Assembly: GCF_000003605.2 (NCBI RefSeq)
Contig: NW_003119425.1
Coordinates: 1,690,140 to 1,715,985 of the forward strand
DNA from: Saccoglossus kowalevskii
Taxonomy: Eukaryota; Hemichordata; Enteropneusta; Harrimaniidae
DNA: 25,846 nucleotides
Reading direction: 5' to 3'
The notes under the pieces were generated by a model. The model saw nothing but the letters and a program-made list of their open reading frames with translations, had not been told where the DNA came from and searched no databases. The position numbers and the translations under genes were made by a program. Each line of letters begins with the position of its first letter. Position 1 is the first letter of the stretch. Below are positions 10,067 through 20,076 of the stretch, one piece after another.

Positions 10067-12675
10067 ATTAATGTAATGTTAATTACTTTCTTGTTATATC
10101 TGTAAAACTATTGTTAGCTATTTTGGCTTAATTTAATATTTCCTGATCAAATTTGTTGCGTTGGAAATTGAAATAATGTCTAATATACAACAATGTATCT
10201 GTTTACTAATGTATTTACTAATAATAATAATAATCACAGTGTTCTGCACATGAATTTCTACTACCATTGTGTGGTGTTTCTCCTTATGCTGAATTCAACT
10301 ACATGTATATAGCTTTAGCAATAGTCATAATTATAAATTATTGGAGTATGTCAAGGGGTAGAGGGTCAGTTTTACCATCATTGTTAAAAGGGGGTCATGT
10401 TGACCTTCATTTTGTGTGATTTGGTCAAATCTAACAATGTAAATCTGAAAATTGTTCATTTCAGTAATTTAGGCTTGCTGAATGGACAATTAGAGAGATT
10501 CGTTTTTAACTTTTTGCCTGAAATATACTAACCACTTTGTTATACTACTAATGTGTAGGCGGCCTCACCCCGTGAAAAACACCTGTATTAAAGTTAGTGT
10601 GAAAGACACCTGGGACTGTGTTTCAGATTTCCAGCGTTCTTGGCCATGAAAAGGAGTTTGTGTAATCATGCTGAAAATTGAATGGAATTTGCCAAATAAT
10701 ATCAAAAACACTGTAAGTTATGCTCCAGCTGTCAAGTGCGCTAGCTATAGAATTATCATCATCTCAACTGGTGAACTTTCATTTTGCTCCTTTGTTAAAA
10801 ACACCTGGAGAGAACGTGTACTGAATTTAACTAAAAGAGGCATTCAGAAAGAGCAATGGGGATCAATGCCCTTGTTTACATTAAACTCTACGTGACAGGT
10901 TCAAAACTTGGTTTTCATGGCTATTAGCTTTTAAAGTTTATGAAAAATCATGATAGTCTGTAATATTTTGATTACATGGTGACATGTTTTGTGGATACTG
11001 ATTGAGAACTTTGACCTTGAAATTATATAGGTTTACAGGTGCTATTCTGTCAATGCAGTGAAGCTAGCAGTGACACAGGTGTGACAGTTACAGAGGCATG
11101 AAATCTTGCAATCATGTCATGTATGTTTAGGACTGAGTTTCTTGGCTTTTTGTATACAATGTGTACATGTGTTTGGTATACACATAACCATGTATCTTGA
11201 CTCGTTATTATTTATGTTGCAAAGATAACTAGAACTGGCATAAACTTACAACTGCTTTTTTTTTCTTCAAAATTCAAGAATTTTAGTGATGAGAAGTCAT
11301 TTTTTACCAAATTCATTTCATAGTTGTTGCATAGCTCTCAAAATGACATATGTGATGGATAATTAAAGCGACACATTCATCCCGCTGTGTGCATATACCG
11401 GTATTATATTTGAGATGGGCGGCCTTACGGTATTGAATGTGATGTGGCACACAGCAATATTCAGAAATCCTTACCTGTACGAAAGCCGACTGACAATTTA
11501 CTGATGTGAAACCCTCTAGAAAATTTATTAAATGTCATGGAGTACACAGTAAAATAGTTAATATTGTGCAAATGGCATTTAGTTCACATCTCATTCTTTG
11601 TCAACATTTGAATTTAATAATAGTTTAATTGCAGACGTCATGAACACATTGATATTCACATGAGTTAACACTGAAGCGCATCAAATACCAATCGGGTCAC
11701 AAAAGTCAACATACTAGAAAACCATGAATATAAAGAAATGCCTTGTATGTAGGCTTCAAAAGTACTAAAATATTGAAGGCCCATGTTTTTTTGGTGTACA
11801 AGTACTTAAAAATACTATATTGGTCTTTCGATTGATGTGCAAGATTTGTTTTGATAATCACATTGGTTTTTTCCTAAATTCATCCCCCCCCCCCCCTACT
11901 AACATAAATATGGTGCCCTAGGTGGAAAGTATGTGTATGTGAGATGGATTCAGTGCTCAAGTTGGTTAGGAAACACGCAACGAATCATAATTTATCTACA
12001 TTTATTTAACTTGGGATCATCTCTATTTGTGTAAACTATGATCTTCTAAACCTGAAAGTTGTTTCTGTGAAGGTATGCACATTGCTTTGTGATCTATATG
12101 TTATCAACAGTCTTGTATGTACATGTTGAATATGTGTTGTGCAACAACCACTGCCCTTTCATTTCATGAAACAAATGAATCAGAGAAAACTGCCCGATTT
12201 TTGTAACAATGAACATTTCATTTCAAATCATTGTGATTTTTGTGCAATATTGTCTACAAAAATGCCTCAAATTATCGAAAATTTAAAATGTTGTAGTGGC
12301 GGAAATAAAACGGTTAACATATTTCCTGCCAATGGCTGGCTCCCCACGAAGATCTTTAACTGTAGTATGAAAGCAAACCCTGTTTATGACACACTAAACT
12401 CAGCTATTTCTCTGTTTTAATCTATAATTATGAAATTATTTGTTTTTTGATGTCAGGCTCTGTTTGCATTCTTCATCCTCCTGAGCCTCTCCTTCTTGGA
12501 TGTTGGTGGGTTAGATGGATGTTGTTGTACTTGTGTTAGCGAGCACTAAATTTAATTATCAGCAGCTCCATTTCACTTGTCCCCTCAATGCATAAAATAA
12601 CAAAATTAAAACAAAATCATGATTCAATTGTGTATGGCCGAATGGTGGCCATTGTATGTATGAACAAAAGATAAA
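10067..12675. other. about 2.6 kb without a supportable gene
   Basis: Anonymous AT-rich DNA with a short (TAA)n near 10219 and a C-run at 11884-11896. Open frames at 10668-10895 and 12139-12420 (93 codons) have start codons but no recognisable domain. A short splice-flanked candidate exon at 12457-12505 is described in the findings and is not called here. Confidence 0.5.
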
Positions 12676-13330
12676 CTAGTAATAAGTGAGTATGAATGAG
12701 TATAAGTAGTGAGTTAGAATGAGTACATTAGTGAGAATGAGTATGAGTTTGTGAGTATGAATGAATTTTATGAGTAGTGAAAGTGAGTTTGAGTAGAGAA
12801 TGAGTATGTGTGAATAGTGAGTATGAGCAAGTATTATAAGTACTGAGTGAAAATGAGAATGAGTGAGTATGACTAGTGAGTATGGGTTTGAGCATGATTG
12901 GTGAGAAAGAAGAGAGAATGAGTGAATGAATTTGTGAATAAGTATGAAGTTTTGAATATGAGTAGTGAGAATGAGTATTAGTAGTGAGTATGGGCTAGTT
13001 TGAGCATGAGTGGTGGGTGAGTATGAGAGAGTGAGTGAATGATTTGATTTGGTGAATAAGTATGAGTCTGTGAATATGAGTAGAGAATGTGAGTATGAGT
13101 AGTATATGAGTTTGAGAACAAGAAGTAAGAATGAGTATGAGTAGTGAATATGGGTGAGTTTGAGCATGAGTGGTGAGAATAAGTGGTGAATGACTGAGAG
13201 AGTGAATGAATGAGTTTGGTATATGTGAGTTTGAGCATGAGTAGTGAGAAAGAAAAATAATAAGATAATGACCATGAGTGAGTTTGTGTCATCAGTATGA
13301 GTAGCGTGTATGAGTGAGTTTGTGAATGAA
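12676..13330. repeat. GAGTATGAGTAGTGA-type minisatellite, about 650 bp
   Basis: A dense, imperfect array of GAGTATGAGT, GAGTAGTGA, GTGAATGAGT and TTTGAGCATGAGT phrases. The marker TTTGAGCATGA recurs at 12887, 12999, 13159 and 13230, so higher-order spacing is irregular (112, 160 and 71 bp). The + strand is strongly depleted in C and rich in G, A and T. The repeat lacks stops in some antisense frames, which creates artificial antisense frames of 199 and 161 codons made of repeated S, H, T, L, I and Y. Those are composition artefacts, not genes. Confidence 0.9.
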
Positions 13331-14471
13331 ATAGATATATTAATGTACTAGCCTTTATATAATAGAACACTGTTTTATAGTTAATATAAACTATTTTATT
13401 AACAGATTGTAGATGGTGAACTTTTACAAGTTTGTAACTCAAAACCATCTGGAACTGAGCCAAATAGTCACAATTTATCTTCTTATTTATAGAACAAGCT
13501 AGCTTTTATTATTAATACTTAAAAGACTTTTTTTATTGAAGAAACATTTCAAGAAATGTCACTTTATCAATATAATATTGTATACTCGATCATTAAAACA
13601 TAGACACACCTCTGTTATTTACGCATACACTGCTAATAAAGCAACTATAGTAGTGTTAATATATTTGCTTCAGGATGACACTCAAAGTCTTTATTCAACA
13701 CATGTTAATACACAGCAGTTGAATAAGTGCACTGAGCAACTTTCTCATGGGAGTCTTTCTATAAAAAATGTTGATCTTGGATTGTTTATTTATTTGCATG
13801 TATTCATTGAGTTTGAAAATGTCTGGTGATGTCATGCACTGAGACAGATGTAATAGGTTTAATAACGTCAGTGTCATAATCTCAATAAGTCAAATCGGTT
13901 AGCTATGTCGAATACTAAGATAGCAATGAAGGGGATGACGTCAATGGCCAGTTCATTGACCAAGGAACATTGTAATGCATTTGCTTACGCGTTATTGGTT
14001 CCCATCCCTCCTACTGGCTATAGGTATGTATCCCATCAGTATCAGATTGGGTGTCTAGAATATATAGGGCTGTGTGTCTTCTATTTGATTAAAGAATAAA
14101 TACTAGCAGAGCTTTTGATAGCATATACTGGTACCATTGCTAGGATTTATTTTACCATTTATGTTCCAGATCACAGACAAACCCTAGGCTTTATATGCCA
14201 TGAATCCATAATTAAATGTCAAAGTGTAATCTAGATCACATGTCATCCAGCGCACTTTTATATATTTTTCTATCCCATCTACATACACACATGTGGTCAT
14301 TAGATATTTGAATGAATTGAATGTTCGCTGTGCCATTGAGTATTTTTCGATATATTACATGTTTAGATTTTTGGCTCATCGACAGGCAAGTGCTGAAATG
14401 CGCAAAACTCTATTGGTGCCCAGACAATAAATATATTAAAGAATGTTTTGAAATTGTAGTAATTCTAAATA
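13331..14471. other. no supported gene; possible promoter-like motif cluster
   Basis: AT-rich DNA. A 64-codon frame at 13905-14099 begins ATG, and after its codon for GY it meets a good donor-like sequence, ATAG|GTATGT at about 14021. No protein family is recognised. A full CRE palindrome lies inside this frame and is listed separately. Confidence 0.45.
13936..13943. promoter_or_regulatory. full palindromic CRE (TGACGTCA)
   Basis: An exact TGACGTCA, the consensus for CREB/ATF-family bZIP factors, in the context GGGATGACGTCAATGG. An inverted CCAAT (ATTGG) lies at about 13995-13999 and a TATA-like AATATATAGGG near 14059-14069. The motif match is direct. Activity as a promoter is inference, since no transcript start or downstream gene is established. 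Confidence 0.35.
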
Positions 14472-14712
14472 TACTGTAAAATCTTTGAAATTGCTGCGCA
14501 CGATTTTGATAAATTTGACTCCATGCATAAAAAAAAAAAATCTTGATTTAGCTAAAGTATCAACTATCTCATTGTGCAATATTATACTGTCTATTAAATT
14601 AGTCACATCTTGAATTAATAGCTATCTATAATAAATTATAGAATAGCTAGATTAGCTTAATTAGCTAAATTGGCTAAAATAAATGCTAGTTAAAAAGAAA
14701 TGTTTTACAGTA
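14472..14712. mobile_element. small TIR element (MITE-like), TACTGTAAA family
   Basis: The left end is TACTGTAAAATC; the right end is GTTTTACAGTA, its inverse, giving a 10-base perfect terminal inverted repeat (TACTGTAAAA / TTTTACAGTA). The roughly 240-bp interior is non-coding, has an A-run at 14529-14540, and has self-complementary TTAGCTAA-rich sequence near 14645-14680. The same ends bound the elements at 5113 and 23897. Confidence 0.6.
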
Positions 14713-16022
14713 GTTTCAGTGTTTTTTTTAAATTGTATTTCACTTTTTACCATTTTTAATTTGCCTATCTGAATTTGTCCTTGCTTATTAAAATGTTTCT
14801 GCATTGTACTGCTTAGTAATTTTCCATGGCATGTATAGAAGTCAAATATTGTATTTGTTGAAAAATACGATGATGGTACACAAGCAACAAGTTTATGTTG
14901 TTAATTAGATAATGTTATTGTATAATCGACAATTGTGGCCTATTCCCACTGTGACCTAGACCTACCCAAGAATTTTGGGGGTTGGTGACCCTACGATGAC
15001 CTATATTATGTAAGGCATCATGGCAAGAATGCACCTCAATTTCTGCAACATAATATTTTTCAAATTAATGTAGTTAAATTGAAATATGCTAACAAAGATT
15101 ACACAAACATATTTTTCCTTGTGTTTATTAAAGTAGAATGCTACTTAGGGACAACATCAAAAGTTCAATGTAGGATAAAAAACTCCTTTCGTTTCCCCCC
15201 CCCCACCCCCCCACTGAAACTTAATTGATAAATATTGATCATGGCATCAGACTACATTTACCATTAAATACAAATTGATAATCGGACAGTAGTTTGAAAT
15301 TGACCTCATTTGACGCTCATATTTACACTCAGACCAAGCAATTTTCTCATCTTGGATGTTTTTTTTTTCATTTTCTGTTATTTTTGTCCATGATTGGATA
15401 AAAAACAAACTAACTACAAATACTCCAAGATTTGTTTGACTTCATTAAAAAATAAAATCGTTTTTGTAGGATAGAAAATTTTTAAGCAAATAAGTTTTTT
15501 ATCCGACATCGATCTTTTGACATCGTCCCTTATGACTTTGACATGTGTGCATATTTTAGCGCATACAGCAGTGACAATATTTTGTGTCAAGATCTGTCTA
15601 CAATTATTCGTTTTAGTATTACCAGTAGTCAACAGTATGAACTTTTTTGATTCACTCTAAATCTGTTTTTGAGAAGAGCAGTAAAATGATTATGCATAAA
15701 ATGTCATTTCAGTAGCTGTTTCCATAGACCGCAATGAAAACAGATTCCCACGATAAAACCCATTAAAAATATTGTCAATTTTGTAATACTTCTAGACATC
15801 AAAAAAAACCTTGTAAGACCTGATCTTTTTTTCACCATATGTCATCGAGCAAAATTTTGAGATATTGAGATATATCCTTGCCATAAGAAACAATGTTAAA
15901 ATGCCCTGAAATAGACGAAACATGCTACTTTCACTCCATGTACATCGATTTTCACCGAACCGAGTACAGTAACCCCATATTTTTATTCCATTTTCTTAAT
16001 CCTTGTGACATGAAATATCAAA
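14713..16022. other. no recognisable gene
   Basis: AT-rich non-coding DNA with a C-rich run at about 15196-15212 and T runs near 15359. The antisense 72-codon frame at 15414-15632 has no recognised motif. The part from about 15800 to 15890 loosely resembles 5265-5335 (TTTTTTC-CAC-ATGT then TTTTGAGATAT), hinting at another old copy of a mobile repeat. Confidence 0.45.
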
Positions 16023-16137
16023 TACCGTACTCGACGGCGTTAGCGCCCATGGTCCTCAACTCAGGATTTTTTAGGGGTGGGCGCTTACCCAAGCACCCCC
16101 TCGGAAAAGAGTGCAAATGACAATTTTAATTTACCGT
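16023..16137. mobile_element. possible short relative of the 8492-10066 transposon
   Basis: It begins ACCGTACTCG, followed by TTAGCGCCCATG and a downstream AGGGGTGGGCGCTTACCC. This parallels the end of the larger element, which read inward from the right gives ACCGTACTTATCTGGG and AGAGCCCATG, with GGGGGTGGGTGTT nearby. The far side has ATTTACCGTGTG rather than a clean inverted end. It is probably a truncated or rearranged copy. Confidence 0.3.
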
Positions 16138-19100
16138 GTGATAGATTGAGGGAGATATTACGTCTTTGAGGGAAAATAAAATTACGAAATTAGGTACGTT
16201 GTCATTGGTATGTAAAAATGAAGAAAATGACAATATTTTCACTTTGTGTAGTGTTCTACCTTATTTTACTCATCTAAGAGGAATGACATAATGGTTTTAA
16301 ATGATTTAAACCATATATTTCCGAAGAATTCAGTGTTTGTCTTGTAGTAATTGGTGGTTGAAGTGACATCTTTTGATTTAGATTTGAAATTGGTGACTAC
16401 GAATTGTAAGCCAGACGAGGATTCTCTGTGTCTATCACATAAGACTCTGATAATCATCATCTGAAGGTACCAGGAGAAACTTTGATCTATAAGTTTGCGT
16501 ATTTGCATAAGTTTTTACGTTTAGTAAAGACATAAAAGATACTCAAACAGGAAAAACATTGTTGACTTTTATAAATGACACATCATTTTCGTCACACTGC
16601 CGTAATTTTCGGCTGTAAAAATTTTACTGCTATCCTGATTGAAGTGTCGAAAGCCGAAGATGTGGTCCGTGGCAGTTTCAACAACTGAATTGAAGTACAC
16701 TCCTCTAGTTTATCTATAATATCATGCATGACTAATTTATAAATGTGGTGCGTAACCTGTATTTATGGATGTTTCATGTTCAGACCAATTGTAAATAAAG
16801 TTGTAAACAGCTGATACCTTGAACTCTGACATGGTACCTGCCACAGTTTTCATTTTAATAGCCAAGGGTGGTGGCTATGGTGATGAGGAACTTTGTATTC
16901 TTTAGCCTTGTAAATTTAGTAAACTGGTACTAATTTACATTCCCTTTTTCCACTGAAGAAGCTATGATGACCCAAATCTCTAACAGCCACAACCTAGTAA
17001 AGTTGGCAACTTTGTTTATAGCTTGAATGTTTATTTGTAAAATTGACATAGTTTTGATGTGTATCTAACAGTCAAGGAAACCTTTTGAAACAGTTAACAG
17101 CCTTCAAATTCCAACAGTCATTGATTGCACTATGTCATTATTGGTGTCGATACTGTTCACATGCAACAATGTGAAAAACATAATAAATGTGTTTATTAAC
17201 ACAAATTTCAAACTTGGAATTGGTGCTTTCATACGTTACAACTATATGTTCGGAATTGGAAATTGAGGCATTGCCTAAAATCCTGCATAAAAATCAATAT
17301 ATTTAACTATTTCATTCATGATTTGAATCAGTCCAAGGCAGTTTTAGGAATTGTGGTCTTGAAATCGAGAGCCCTTCAGAATAGCCAAGTTCAAACCCTG
17401 TATACTGACATGAAATGTTAAAATGTAATTAAATGTACCAGATACACCAATATGTAGGTCATTGATATTGTGTAGATTGTTGTCACAGAATTTATTTACT
17501 TAGTTACAATACTGTCATGTCTATCTACCCCAGCTGACAGCAGGTTATTTATACTTTAATAAAGGCTATTTTCAAGGGCAAGTAGGGTAGGTGTATGGAG
17601 GAGTGAACTTTTTGAATCTGTGTGTGTGGTTCGGAAGCAATTCTAGGTGAATTTACAAACTCAAGGACGGAATGTATATATAATGTAGAGAATGTATATA
17701 TAATTTCAACAGCTTTTGTACTTTTCAAGTCAACATCCTTATAATTATAATAAAGTTATGATTATTATTATACATACATGTCACTGAGGGATGGGCCGTT
17801 ACAAACTCTGGGAGAGAAGATAAAAGGAATAATTTGCAAATAATTATCTTTCTCACTTAGTTTTTAGCTAGATTCTTTTTCTTGGATGATGTCGCTGAAA
17901 ACACATGTTTTTGGCTAGTCATTGTGCATGGATTTTTTTAGGTATGGATTTATTCCCAGGATTTTGTGTTCTAATTTGAGTTCTCCCCAAATTTTTATAA
18001 TTCCAACTCTTAACTACCAAAAGTCTAAGAAAAGTTGAAGCTAGAGTAAATTGAAATTTTTGATATTTTGCTATAAAAGCATATTGTTAATTTATTATTC
18101 ATTCATTTTAATATTTATTTACATAAAACCCCAGCAGTCAAATATGGCCAATAATAAGGGTATAGTAGTAAAAAACAAATTATAAGGTCTTTATAAAAAA
18201 AAAAGAACTCTTGTTACATCAAATAAATGACAAAAAGCAAAGCGCTTTTGATTTCACATATTGCATTTATGCTTAATCTGATGATCATTTGAAATTGAAA
18301 ATTATGCAAAATTCAGTCACTATTAAAGTCTATATTTCAAAATATACTGGTAGTTCATGTGGTGTTCATACACTTGTAGTGTGACATTTTCAGACTTTAC
18401 AACCTAGAATAACTTCTCAGGAAATTCCTGTGTGAAAATGTGTTGATAGCAATTATGTTATTGCTCTTACAAGGCAACAGGTGGGAGAATTTCAGTGTTC
18501 TTGCTCTGGCTGCCCAACCACATTAGTCTCATGTACACATAGTGTTAGATGAAGTGACATTTTTGACACCTGCTTTCCAGATCTTGCTATATGCACTGAT
18601 GGATTGATGTGCTCTGTCAGCCATGTGCTGCTCAAACTGTGACTATCATCACACGCATAGATTGAGCCTACTGAAATTGTATCAGTGTTCCTTACATGGC
18701 GTTCCCCTTTAGTTATGTTTGCACAGTGTCACTGCACTTTGCATTGAAGTGATAAACAAAATTGATGTATGTGTATTAGTTTTGATGCATAAAAAGTAGG
18801 CGTGTCATTATGCAGGAAATAGACTTGTAGTAATTTTGATGTCCAGACCAGGCTTAACATGAAATATTTTTAAAGTGGTATTGCTTGTAACACTATTGCA
18901 CTGTTGTAAATTGTTTATTTTGCCCTATGACACATTTTCACACCTGAAAATTGTAAGCGTACATACTTGAATACATGAATATATTTCGACTGATGTTTGC
19001 AAGGATGCACTATTTCACTGTCATGACCTGATCTTCTGTGTATTTATTCAAGATTCTCTTATCGGTGTTGTCGTTTGACCTTTAAATCATATTTATCAGT

Positions 19101-19970
19101 TTACACATACACTGGTATCACATTGTTGTCAAAAGTAAATTTATATTTCAGATTCAACGACTAAAACAAATTAGTTTAATATTGTTGAGTGAACATTCTT
19201 TTCTGTTATGATATGAATTGTAAACAGTGGAAGTATATCGGCCGTAAACATTGATTGTTGTTATTATAAATTGATGTTGACCATGTGATAGTATTCTTTT
19301 GTGAAATATTAGACATGTAATCACATGTAATTTATCACTACCTTATTCTATGCTTATCAGTTTCCAAAAAAAATATCATTCACAATGTGGTTACCATGCT
19401 CTGTATTTAACGCAACTACATTATTATGATTATCTTTTTTTTATATATACATATTTTTTTTGCTTTTGTCTTTTTTGTTATTATTTTAGTTCTAGACCAT
19501 TTTATAGTTGTTATTTTGTAGTATTTTTGTTATCGAGGATATCTTGAAAGAGTACAGTTGTAGTATAGTTGTTAGCTTATTAGTATTAGTCAATTTATTG
19601 TGAGAATTTTGTTAGTTTTACAATGTAAGAAATGAAACCCTTTTCATCCTTTCAGAAGGATGTGTTTTCTCAATAAATGCACTGTGTGGTGCATGTAGCT
19701 GCTGTCGAATGTATGAAAAATAGATAAATCATGGTCATGTGACGTTTTCAGCTTTTAAATCACAGGTGTAAGTAGCATGTACTGGTTTATGTTCTGTAAC
19801 CCTCACCAAAACGCATAGGGAGAAATGAGGGGGGGGGGCTGCAGGAGCAATTCAATGAAAAAAAAAAACTACATCTAAAGAATAACATCATCTTGAGACA
19901 AACAATCTAACTCAAAACTAAGTTATGAATAAATATAAAAAAAAAATCATTCCTTTTTTTACTCTACCAG
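16138..19970. other. 3.8 kb upstream of the first recognised exon, no gene identified
   Basis: AT-rich DNA without repeats I can define. Earlier exons of the MEI1-like gene are expected somewhere upstream, but no stretch with an acceptor, an open frame in a compatible phase and a donor is convincing. The best weak candidate starts at 18581 after TGCTTTCCAG and reads LAICTDGLMCSVSH, with a poor donor. A 65-codon frame at 19350-19547 is a T-rich artefact of F, Y and C codons. Confidence 0.45.
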
Positions 19971-20076
19971 ATTCTGCAGACGAAGCCATGTGGTACAGTT
20001 GTAGCAGGATTGTCACTGTTGAGTCATCTGTGTCAAAGTCTACCTGCAATAGTACATCCTTTACTGATTAATCAAG
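19971..20076 (+). CDS. mei1: MEI1-like exon A (internal, first recognised)
   Basis: Acceptor TTTTTTTACTCTACCAG precedes 19971 and donor CAAG|GTAATA follows 20076. The 106 nt enter in phase 0 and leave in phase 1, encoding ILQTKPCGTVVAGLSLLSHL then CQSLPAIVHPLLINQ. Other entry phases meet stops, which fixes the frame. A second possible acceptor lies nine bases in, after ATTCTGCAG, and would drop only I-L-Q. The content is two hydrophobic helices. Confidence 0.75.

Noticed and set aside
12676-13463. Two overlapping antisense open frames of 199 and 161 codons
   Set aside because: Both run through the GAGTATGAGT minisatellite, have repeat-driven composition and lack any conserved motif.
18581-18624. 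Possible upstream MEI1-like exon reading LAICTDGLMCSVSH
   Set aside because: The acceptor is good, but the only phase-compatible donor (CAT|GTGCTG) is weak and the peptide is too short to judge.
19641-19670. Hairpin CATCCTTTCAGAAGGATG considered as a histone-type 3' stem-loop
   Set aside because: The stem sequence does not match the histone consensus and no histone gene is nearby.
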